From the NCBI GenBank assembly GCA_002694245.1, contig NZLM01000043.1, positions 55,834 through 62,910 of the forward strand: a stretch of DNA of 7,077 nt. The letters run 5' to 3'. Under the pieces are notes generated by a model. It was not told where the DNA came from. It worked only from the letters and a program-made list of their open reading frames with translations, and made no database searches. The translations under genes were made by a program, and so were the position numbers. The stretch comes from Methanobacteriota archaeon. Lineage in GTDB: Archaea > Thermoplasmatota > Poseidoniia > Poseidoniales > Poseidoniaceae. Shown here one piece after another: positions 1 through 6,361 of this stretch (positions are counted from its first letter, which is position 1; every line of letters starts with the position of its first letter).

Positions 1-2
1 AT

Positions 3-875
3 ATGACAGCCGTTATGTTGGATGGTAAGACCTGTGCGGCTGACCTTGAAGAAAATCTGAAATCAAGAATTAAAGCATGTGACGTAACACCACATTTGGC
101 GGTGATTATTGTAGGTGATGACCCCGCTTCTCATGTTTATGTAAGAAATAAAATTCGTTCATGTGAACGATTGAGTATCAAATCAACTCACCTTGAATTC
201 CCTGAAAACACACCTCAAATCGATATCGAAAAAACAATTCAACAATTGAATGATGATGACTCTTTGCACGGTATTTTGATTCAATCACCACTTCCATCTC
301 ATATGGATGAAGAGTCTCTTACAGATTTGATTGATCCGGAGAAAGATGTAGATGGTTTTCATCCAACTAATCTTGGAAGGATAGTCCAGGGTAGATTGGA
401 TGGTATGATTCCTTGTACACCTGCAGGGGTAATGGAAATGCTAAGATGGGGAAATGTAGAACTAAGCGGCAAGAAAGCAGTCGTTATTGGTCGCTCATTT
501 AATGTTGGTATGTCACAATCTCTCTTACTGGCAGCCAAAGGTTCAGATGCAACCGTTACCATAGTTCACTCTAGGACAAAAGATGTCCAGCAGGAATGCC
601 TTGCAGCTGACATAATTATTGCTGCAGTTGGTCGCCCAGAAATGGTTCAACCCAGTTGGGTAAAGGAAGGTGCAGTTGTAATTGATGTGGGAATAAATCG
701 AGTCGAAGATGCAACAAGAGAAAGGGGATGGAGACTCGCAGGAGATGTGCATCCCGATGTCGCAAATATCGCATCAATTATGTCTCCTGTTCCTGGAGGC
801 GTGGGTCCAATGACTGTTGCAATGCTGATGGCAAATACTGTTACAGCAGCAGAGAGATTCTCTCAGAGAAAATGA
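3..875 (+). CDS. folD: FolD bifunctional methylenetetrahydrofolate dehydrogenase/cyclohydrolase
   Basis: Cytosolic enzyme that oxidises 5,10-methylene-THF to methenyl-THF with NAD(P)+ and hydrolyses that to 10-formyl-THF, supplying one-carbon units for purine and other syntheses. The 290-residue product has the usual family length and all main blocks. The N-terminal catalytic domain shows SHVYVRNK (about 43-50) with the catalytic Tyr46 and Lys50, QSPLP (94-98) and DVDGFH (115-120). PCTPAG (137-142) leads into a Rossmann domain with VVIGRS (160-165) and VHSRT (188-192). The C-terminal PGGVGPMT (264-271) is intact. The ATG at base 3 fits the typical FolD start (LDGK at residues 6-9); an in-frame ATG at 15 would cut into it. 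Only two bases precede the start, so promoter and RBS are not visible. One oddity: the usual GRSxxVGxP loop reads GRSFNVGMS, with Ser in place of Pro. First of three closely packed plus-strand genes. Identification is very secure. Confidence 0.97.
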   Translation: MTAVMLDGKTCAADLEENLKSRIKACDVTPHLAVIIVGDDPASHVYVRNKIRSCERLSIKSTHLEFPENTPQIDIEKTIQQLNDDDSLHGILIQSPLPSHMDEESLTDLIDPEKDVDGFHPTNLGRIVQGRLDGMIPCTPAGVMEMLRWGNVELSGKKAVVIGRSFNVGMSQSLLLAAKGSDATVTIVHSRTKDVQQECLAADIIIAAVGRPEMVQPSWVKEGAVVIDVGINRVEDATRERGWRLAGDVHPDVANIASIMSPVPGGVGPMTVAMLMANTVTAAERFSQRK

Positions 876-879
876 GTTG

Positions 880-1533
880 ATGCAATTGGATCCGAGGCAC
901 CCAAACATCGCTTTTGCTGCAAATACTGTATCATTGATTGGTTTTCTATTCCTTTTGTTCTCACTGTTCTTTTCTATTGGCACCGCTAAAGGTTGGAGTG
1001 TAGTAGAGACCATTCTAGGAATCCTCGTAGTAGCATCCTATGCGGTATCTTGGTGGGCTAAACGAGAACGCGATATTCCCGTAGTCCACACTCATAGTGG
1101 CTCAGCATCACAATACGAAGCCATGGAAAATTTGCCAACAATGGTCAATCTTGATACGGTTTCTACTGGAATAAATCCAAACACTGCCGCAGTTATTGCT
1201 TCGATTGTCGGAGAAACGAATGAACTTGCTCAAAGAGAGGTAGCAAATGCGATAGACACCTTATCTTCAGGTGAAATTGGAGCATCGTCTGCAGCAGCAG
1301 TTTCCCACAACGATGCCGAACCCTCCAAGCAGTATGTTCAACAAAAATACGATCAGCGTGGTTTCCAGACAGAAGGAGTTGCAAATGTACCCTTGCCAAG
1401 TGTAAAACCAGATGTTAATACTGATAGTAACCAAACGCCAAGCATGATTGACTTGGATGAATTGCTTACAAGCGAAACCCAAAATGCGAATATTCCAGAG
1501 CTGGAATTACCTGACTTACCTAATTTTGAGTGA
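880..1533 (+). CDS. Hypothetical two-helix membrane protein with long acidic cytosolic tail
   Basis: I do not recognise a family. The 217-residue protein begins with a short N-terminus, then two hydrophobic helices at about residues 10-34 and 40-59, followed by the basic cluster KRER (61-64). By the positive-inside rule both ends lie in the cytosol, with a hairpin in the membrane. The remaining roughly 150 residues are soluble, rich in Ser, Thr, Asn and Ala, and probably largely disordered, apart from a likely amphipathic helix at about 104-130. The tail is acidic near its end. Two short segments resemble each other: PTMVNLD (86-92) and PSMIDLD (187-193). I chose the ATG at 880, 4 nt after the folD stop, over the adjacent in-frame TTG at 877; no strong Shine-Dalgarno is present, so translation may be coupled to folD. 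The stop overlaps the next gene's ATG by one base. A scaffold or membrane tether is conceivable, but this is inference only. Confidence 0.8.
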   Translation: MQLDPRHPNIAFAANTVSLIGFLFLLFSLFFSIGTAKGWSVVETILGILVVASYAVSWWAKRERDIPVVHTHSGSASQYEAMENLPTMVNLDTVSTGINPNTAAVIASIVGETNELAQREVANAIDTLSSGEIGASSAAAVSHNDAEPSKQYVQQKYDQRGFQTEGVANVPLPSVKPDVNTDSNQTPSMIDLDELLTSETQNANIPELELPDLPNFE

Positions 1534-2363
1534 TGCCAATGTGGACTGAATTAGTTGACCTTCACAGTCATTCAAATCATTCCGATGGTTTGCATTCTCC
1601 TGCAGAAATGGCTAGGAGAGCCTATGAGTCTGGAGTAAGAGTATGGTCACTAACCGACCACGATACTAACTCTGGATGGAGTGAAGCTGAGGATGAGTGT
1701 AACAAACTCGGAATTAGATTCATCCCGGGGGTAGAGATTACTTGTGAGGTCGAAATGCAGAGCGAGACCCATAATCCAACATCATGGCATTTATTGGCAT
1801 ACTTTCCAGAGGGTGCGCCCTCTGAGTTCACCCAGTGGCTCGACAGCCTCAAAGATGCAAGATTACCACGTATGATGAGAATGCTCGAAGCAATGAATGA
1901 ATTAGGTCATGATATATCGATTGAAGATGTTAAGAAACATGCCTCGGGCTCTCTAGGTAGACCTCATCTTGCTAGAGCAATGATAGATTACGGCATTGTT
2001 GAAACCGTTCAACAGGCTTTCGATGAATGGATTGGAAATGGCCGTCCAGCATTTAGAGAAAGGCCTCTTCCCTCGATTAAAGAAGCGGTAGAGATAGTTC
2101 ATCAAAATGGAGGAATTACCTCACTTGCCCATCCGAAATATTACGGGATTCCAAGCGATATTCTTACTCCTAGGCTACTAAAATTAGGAGTGGACTGTGT
2201 TGAAGCGATTCACAACTCTCATCCCGATTCTTACAGGTATGAATTGCTGCAGCAAGGTTTACCTGTCACCGTGGGGGGAGACTCTCATGGTACTGAGAAT
2301 AGACCTAGTCCCGGGAAAATTTCAGTACCAATTTCTAATCTTCACCCTTGTTTCCGCCCATAG
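1533..2363 (+). CDS. PHP-domain metal-dependent phosphoesterase, TrpH/YciV type
   Basis: Cytosolic PHP-superfamily phosphoesterase. Relatives such as E. coli YciV (RNase AM) remove 5' nucleotides from RNA or hydrolyse 3',5'-nucleoside bisphosphates; the substrate here cannot be read from sequence. The 276 residues (near the E. coli length) keep the metal-binding set: DLHSHS with His11 and His13, SDG with Asp18, TDHD with His43, GVE with Glu68, His86, LAHP with His200, and GGDSHG with Asp250 and His252. The inserted helical subdomain typical of this subfamily is also present, marked by GRPHLAR (142-148) and a following AF...IGNGRPAF segment (162-174). The ATG at 1533 overlaps the upstream TGA as TGATG, which points to coupled translation; a GTG at 1530 and an ATG at 1539 are in frame alternatives, and no clear Shine-Dalgarno is seen. 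The 3' end overlaps the convergent tatC-like gene by 29 bp. Family is confident; exact activity is not. Confidence 0.92.
   Translation: MPMWTELVDLHSHSNHSDGLHSPAEMARRAYESGVRVWSLTDHDTNSGWSEAEDECNKLGIRFIPGVEITCEVEMQSETHNPTSWHLLAYFPEGAPSEFTQWLDSLKDARLPRMMRMLEAMNELGHDISIEDVKKHASGSLGRPHLARAMIDYGIVETVQQAFDEWIGNGRPAFRERPLPSIKEAVEIVHQNGGITSLAHPKYYGIPSDILTPRLLKLGVDCVEAIHNSHPDSYRYELLQQGLPVTVGGDSHGTENRPSPGKISVPISNLHPCFRP
2335..2363. other. 29-bp convergent overlap of two coding ends
   Basis: The plus-strand PHP gene ends with TAG at 2361-2363, and the minus-strand tatC-like gene ends with TAG (complement of CTA at 2335-2337). The two reading frames therefore share 29 bp tail to tail. There is no room for a conventional intergenic terminator, so transcription of each unit must end inside the other's coding sequence or read through as antisense RNA. 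Confidence 0.9.
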
Positions 2364-3084
2364 CTAGGTCAATAACTAGAGCGGCCTCAAAGAGCAAAAT
2401 GATCGGCACGGATACTAGGAATAGCGAGAGTGGATCAGGAGGAGAAAAAGCCGCACCCAGTACGAAAGTAATGAACCATATATGCTTACGATATGAGATT
2501 AGGTCTTTTCTTTCAATTGCTCCTGAATTAAGCGATAGTAATGTGATTAAAGGAGCTTGGAAACCTATTGCACTAGCAAGGCATAGACTAATGATAAATC
2601 CAACAAAAGACGATAGTGTCCATTCTGTAGACAATCCTGCATACTGAGCATCTGAAGCCAAGTATTCGAGAAGCAATGGTGTTAACAGGTTCCAAGAGTA
2701 GATCAAACCAATTGTTGCAAGTAAAACAACAAATATTGCAGAAACTATCACCGACAGTGCAGGTTTGGGACTTTTCTGCACCAATCCAGTTTTCCAACCT
2801 GCTTCTAGTATCAGTGCAAAAATCGCAAGACCAGCACCCAACCATGCTCCAATTCTAACTTGTAGCATAATGAATTCAACTGGTGTAAGAATGATTATGG
2901 TTACATCACTTGGCACTAAGTCAGTACTTAGAAGGAAATCTACAGTTCTGTGCGCAAGGGGGATTCCGATAGTTAGACCGAGCAGAAATAAGAAAACAAT
3001 CAACTTCATTCTGCTTCTGATGTGCCTCGATAATTTCTTGAATAAGTCAGAAATTTCTGGGTCAATCAAAGGCTCTGATTCCAT
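2335..3084 (-). CDS. tatC: TatC-like Sec-independent translocase protein (divergent)
   Basis: TatC is the multi-spanning core of the twin-arginine translocase, which recognises RR signal peptides and exports folded proteins. The 249-residue protein has the family length and about six membrane segments (roughly 27-45, 75-98, 110-137, 158-183, 200-214 and 219-240). The strongest family marks are at the C-terminal end: SYRKH (197-201), then SPPDP (214-218), then VPIILLFE (226-233). The LTPVEF segment (66-71) also fits. Compared with the E. coli protein as I recall it, Asp211 is kept (Asp217 here), but Glu15, Glu103 and Glu170 appear to be His21, about Ser105 and Gln176. This makes it a divergent TatC or a paralogue. 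The ATG directly follows the PAP2 gene's TGA with no gap, and a GGGAGG site lies 8 nt upstream. No tatA/tatB is in the window. Family call is good; full function is less certain. Confidence 0.85.
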   Translation of the reverse strand: MESEPLIDPEISDLFKKLSRHIRSRMKLIVFLFLLGLTIGIPLAHRTVDFLLSTDLVPSDVTIIILTPVEFIMLQVRIGAWLGAGLAIFALILEAGWKTGLVQKSPKPALSVIVSAIFVVLLATIGLIYSWNLLTPLLLEYLASDAQYAGLSTEWTLSSFVGFIISLCLASAIGFQAPLITLLSLNSGAIERKDLISYRKHIWFITFVLGAAFSPPDPLSLFLVSVPIILLFEAALVIDLAMGGNKGED

Positions 3085-4515
3085 TCACTCTTCCTCCCAA
3101 AGGTGGGATGGTGTAGAATCTATGAATGACCTACCAGCAGATTTCAGTCTCTTTAATCTGTGGATTACGAATCCAGTCATCCACATAGATGGTAGAGAGA
3201 GTGCAACAGCCTTCCACATTTGGTCATCACCGTAATCATTGAGAATTCGTACCTCGATCACATCTTGAAGATCTTCAGCGTCATTATGTAGAATAATTAG
3301 GTGCCACAACTTAGGGTCATCTGTAAGAATTGTACGATTTTCACCAGCGGGAATAGATACGACATCTTGTGTTTCCGATATTGCCGTCCAATTGATTACT
3401 CCTTGATCCATGTACTCAACCGATTCATCTACCCAAATTACAACATACTCCAGTGTGAGTGAATCGTCTAAATTGTGAATTGTGGTCGTAATTTCTTCGT
3501 CATACTGCAAAGGTGTGAGTATTTCGTAGGTAGAGTCTCCACCACCTAATCGCATTGATACTCTATCATCCACATTGCTATCTTGATAAGACACTGCACC
3601 TAGCACCAAAAACAGAATAATTAGTGTTGCAGCACCTTCCCAAAATGTGTGATTCATAACTTTCTTTTTCGTAAATCCTTCAAACAATTTTCCATGATCA
3701 TTACGCATCCTCGGTTGCAGGTGATGGATAAACAAGGCACCAATCGCACCAACAAGCATTCCAAGAGGTATGTCAACTAGCCAATGTATTCCTAAATATG
3801 CGATTGTAAAAATGAATAATATGGTATTTACAACTATGAATAAATGGTAAGGATAGTGGGTCCATTCTTTGACTTTGATTCCCTTTTCTTTGCAATGAAG
3901 CCAGTTTAGAAGTATTATTCCGAACGGTATAGCCACGTGTAGGGATGGTACTGCATTGTCCAATGGGTCATGGGTTGCATAGAAGACAGTATACCACCCG
4001 TCATGGTACAGTAATGCCTTCATGCCAGGTATCCAAGATGATGTTACTTCAACATTGAAAAATAGGTAATAGGGCACAGCTAGTGCATAAATTAGTAAAT
4101 AGTTCAGTGTGACTTTGTCGGTCATATCTCTCTCGCCGACATAAGCGAAATATACCGTTGTAATGTAAATCAGGAATAAGTAAATGAAGAGATAATGGAA
4201 ATTCAAAAATTCAGTTAGTATTGCATTCTCAAAAGTCTGCTGCACCCATAGTGTAGCTTCACCTTCGAGTGCATAAATCCAATCTGTCCAATTTCCTGCT
4301 CTATCCTTGATCGGCTCATTCAAATCATCGGTAGTAGATTTCCACTTGATGATGAATAAGTAGCCAAGAGCATGAAGATAGTATCTTTTCTCATGGATTA
4401 CCTCGAACGCCTTCCCTAGGGGAGTCCTGGTATGCTCACGCCCAATTGTGAACAACCAACAGATTATGGGTGTGAGAATTAGGATAATTCCCATCATTAC
4501 CCAGTAGGGACTCAT
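3085..4515 (-). CDS. PAP2-superfamily membrane phosphatase/phosphotransferase with extra C-terminal ectodomain
   Basis: Integral membrane protein of the PAP2 superfamily, closest in style to the PAP2_3/inositol-phosphorylceramide-synthase (Aur1) branch. Such enzymes remove phosphate from, or move phospho-headgroups between, lipids at the outer membrane face. The 476 residues begin with one helix (about 7-24), then several helices spanning 104-266. The catalytic motifs are NAVPSLH (187-193, His193) and GIHWLVDIPLG (242-252, His244 and Asp248). The classical first motif KxxxxxxRP is absent, as expected for this branch. After the PAP2 core comes another helix (295-310), a roughly 120-residue hydrophilic region predicted outside and strand-rich (313-432), a last helix (433-452) and an acidic-ended cytosolic tail. 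N-X-T sequons occur at Asn375 and Asn393. I chose the ATG at 4515, preceded by a G-rich RBS, rather than the in-frame TTG at 4530. It follows the transporter gene by 39 nt and abuts the tatC-like gene. Substrate unknown. Confidence 0.87.
   Translation of the reverse strand: MSPYWVMMGIILILTPIICWLFTIGREHTRTPLGKAFEVIHEKRYYLHALGYLFIIKWKSTTDDLNEPIKDRAGNWTDWIYALEGEATLWVQQTFENAILTEFLNFHYLFIYLFLIYITTVYFAYVGERDMTDKVTLNYLLIYALAVPYYLFFNVEVTSSWIPGMKALLYHDGWYTVFYATHDPLDNAVPSLHVAIPFGIILLNWLHCKEKGIKVKEWTHYPYHLFIVVNTILFIFTIAYLGIHWLVDIPLGMLVGAIGALFIHHLQPRMRNDHGKLFEGFTKKKVMNHTFWEGAATLIILFLVLGAVSYQDSNVDDRVSMRLGGGDSTYEILTPLQYDEEITTTIHNLDDSLTLEYVVIWVDESVEYMDQGVINWTAISETQDVVSIPAGENRTILTDDPKLWHLIILHNDAEDLQDVIEVRILNDYGDDQMWKAVALSLPSMWMTGFVIHRLKRLKSAGRSFIDSTPSHLWEEE
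3093..3098 (-). promoter_or_regulatory. Shine-Dalgarno site for the tatC-like gene
   Basis: On the minus strand GGGAGG lies 8 nt before the ATG at 3084, inside the last codons of the PAP2 gene (those for the terminal Trp-Glu-Glu-Glu). It fixes the tatC-like start and shows that this organism uses a GGAGG-type ribosome binding signal for at least some internal operon genes. Confidence 0.7.
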
Positions 4516-4519
4516 TAAT

Positions 4520-4528
4520 CCACCCCCC
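4520..4528 (-). promoter_or_regulatory. G-rich ribosome binding site for the PAP2 gene
   Basis: On the minus strand the run GGGGGGTGG sits 4 nt before the ATG at 4515. It resembles the archaeal GGTG-type Shine-Dalgarno and supports that ATG over the TTG at 4530, which would place the G run inside the coding sequence as Gly codons. The 39-nt spacer also has an A/T-rich AAAATACT (about 4545-4552, minus strand), which could be a weak internal promoter, but that is not supported further. Confidence 0.5.
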
Positions 4529-4554
4529 AAAGCCTGTGGCTATGAGTATTTTCA

Positions 4555-6330
4555 CTATTCAGAGGCTGCACGGTTTCTTTCGTCCTCGGCTTTAGCGACA
4601 GCGATACCGTCCTCGACATCGACTTTTCTGAGGATAATTGCTCCAGCCACAATTAACAAACTGATTGAAAATATTCCTACTCTGGAATCAAACATCACAG
4701 TCATCAATCCATAGATGAGTGGGCCAAGGAGTGCAGCAACTTTTCCAAAGAAACCGAAGAATCCAAAGAATTCAGCCGATCTTGTTTCTGGAACCATTTG
4801 TCCAAACAGAGATCTCGACAACCCTTGACTACCACCAAGCAGTGCCCCTGCCATCGCTCCCAAAGCAAGGAACTGTATGGTGACAGAGAGCCCTAGTGGA
4901 GCCCATACCCATTCTCTAACGGTTTTTGGTATGAAGTCAATGTATCCGTCCCCGAGAGTTGTTGGGTGACCTTCACCAATGTTCTGCTTGCCATCAAGAT
5001 CTCCTCCGCTAATACTCATTGAAAATCTGGTATCTGAAATTGAATCTAACAAAGACTGCAATGCAGTGAGGTTTAACTCGGCTTCTGTAGAATTCATAGT
5101 AGAGTTAGCATTGATTATTTTTGCATCATCTGCCCACTCATACGTAGTTCCAGACTTGATATATTCGTTGACTTGAAGTGGCAAAATAGCAAGGTGTTCT
5201 TTCGCCCAAGTTTGCTCCTCATCAGATGGATCTTGGGCTATTTCCGGAGCATTTTCAACACTTATTTTGTAAAATTTGTCGTCTTCATCCCAGGTTGCTT
5301 GTATGTCGAATTCATTGTGAGAATCTGGAACAAGCGGGGCGAATGAAAGCGCACCAATTATTACAAAACACCAACAAACAAGCGAAAATTGCAAAGCCTT
5401 CTTTGTTCCCCATTTAGAAGCAAGTTTTGTGAAACCTATGGCCGCTGGTGCAGCAACGAATTGTATAATCATAATTGTCAATATTAGGTCAAAAATCGTA
5501 AGTCCCAAAACCGATGTTCCAAACACACCCGATAGCGCAGTGACTGAATTAATTCCATCTATGAATAGGAAGTATGCTATCATGTAAAGGAATAATGTGT
5601 TGAAAGATTTGTACTCTTTTAAAGTTGATATAACCTCAGATATTGCTAATTTACTAGAATCCCCGAAACTTAGGGAATCCATTTCATTTTCAATATGAGG
5701 TTCTGGGACCCACTTGAAGGTAAGCATCGCAAATCCTAGCCACCAAATTCCTGAGGTTGCCATTGCTGTCTGCATTGCCCATTCAGCATAACCGGTTGCG
5801 ATTAACAATCCTAGGTGTGCTACTAGGAGTATACCTCCTCCAAAGTAACCGTAAGCAAAGGCTTTGTTAGATATTGAATCCATTTCATCTTCAGAACCCA
5901 TGTGTGGTAGCAGTGAATTGTAAAACACTCCCGCACCGTTCAAACCTACATTCGCAAACACGAAACAAATGAGTAACCATACCCACTGATAAGACACGCC
6001 TAGCCAAGGAGCTGCTGCAAGCAAAATTGTCGAACCTGCACCCAGATATGTTAAGACTCTAAGCCACCACATCTTGATCATTCTTCTATCTGCAATAACT
6101 CCGAAAGATGGAGACATAACAGCTACTATGAATGCGGCTACAGAAACAGATATTGAGAAAATTGCATCAGCAGTCCATTCTGTTCCGAGAATCTTGGTTG
6201 TTAACCCGTTTGCTCTAAGGAAAAGAAACGTGAACCAACCTGGCAAAATAGCAGTTGTAACCGATGTTTCAAAAGCACTTTTACCCCAGTCATAGAAACA
6301 ATATCCTTGCACTCTGCGATCTTCTGCCAT
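4555..6330 (-). CDS. UMF1/ATG22-like major facilitator superfamily transporter with inserted ectodomain
   Basis: Twelve-helix MFS transporter of the UMF1 (ATG22-like) family; fungal relatives efflux amino acids from the vacuole, while substrates of prokaryotic members are mostly unknown. Family marks in the 591-residue product are FYDWGKSAF near the N-terminus (12-20), a cytoplasmic FGVIADRR loop (76-83), FYNSLLPHM (136-144), AYGYFGGG (159-166), DGINSV (258-263), GGSQGLSRSLFGQMVP (499-514) and FFGFFGFFGK...LLGPLIYG (521-541). A hydrophilic stretch of about 140 residues (333-474) interrupts the C-terminal half before the GGSQ helix, where the family normally has a short loop; it should face outward. 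It holds three N-X-T sequons at Asn409, Asn413 and Asn420. The ATG at 6330 puts the YDW motif at residues 13-15, as usual; an in-frame GTG at 6348 would add six residues. First gene of the minus-strand unit, 39 nt before the PAP2 gene, and divergent from the GDPD gene. Confidence 0.92.
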   Translation of the reverse strand: MAEDRRVQGYCFYDWGKSAFETSVTTAILPGWFTFLFLRANGLTTKILGTEWTADAIFSISVSVAAFIVAVMSPSFGVIADRRMIKMWWLRVLTYLGAGSTILLAAAPWLGVSYQWVWLLICFVFANVGLNGAGVFYNSLLPHMGSEDEMDSISNKAFAYGYFGGGILLVAHLGLLIATGYAEWAMQTAMATSGIWWLGFAMLTFKWVPEPHIENEMDSLSFGDSSKLAISEVISTLKEYKSFNTLFLYMIAYFLFIDGINSVTALSGVFGTSVLGLTIFDLILTIMIIQFVAAPAAIGFTKLASKWGTKKALQFSLVCWCFVIIGALSFAPLVPDSHNEFDIQATWDEDDKFYKISVENAPEIAQDPSDEEQTWAKEHLAILPLQVNEYIKSGTTYEWADDAKIINANSTMNSTEAELNLTALQSLLDSISDTRFSMSISGGDLDGKQNIGEGHPTTLGDGYIDFIPKTVREWVWAPLGLSVTIQFLALGAMAGALLGGSQGLSRSLFGQMVPETRSAEFFGFFGFFGKVAALLGPLIYGLMTVMFDSRVGIFSISLLIVAGAIILRKVDVEDGIAVAKAEDERNRAASE

Positions 6331-6361
6331 ACGCCGGACTCGGTTCACCCGCTTATGATGG
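6331..6361. other. Very short divergent intergenic region
   Basis: Between the transporter ATG (6330) and the earliest possible GDPD start (TTG at 6362) there are only 31 bp, or 13 bp if the transporter uses the GTG at 6348. If GDPD instead starts at ATG 6422 the gap is 91 bp. On the minus strand an A/T-containing CATCATAAG (about 6352-6360) lies roughly 25 nt before ATG 6330, at the distance expected of a TATA element for a leaderless transcript, but it is a poor match. Confidence 0.4.

Noticed and set aside
359..1852. Several 67-79 codon minus-strand open frames under folD, the two-helix protein and the PHP gene
   Set aside because: All are antisense to confident or well-placed plus-strand genes and their translations are Cys/Ser/His-rich without family features.
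2348..3235. Plus-strand open frames opposite the tatC-like and PAP2 genes, including a 156-codon one at 2765-3235
   Set aside because: They run antisense to two well-supported genes with clear family motifs, have no recognisable protein features and no convincing start signals.
4979..6295. Plus-strand open frames of 63-73 codons opposite the transporter gene
   Set aside because: Antisense to a strongly supported UMF1-type transporter and without their own features.
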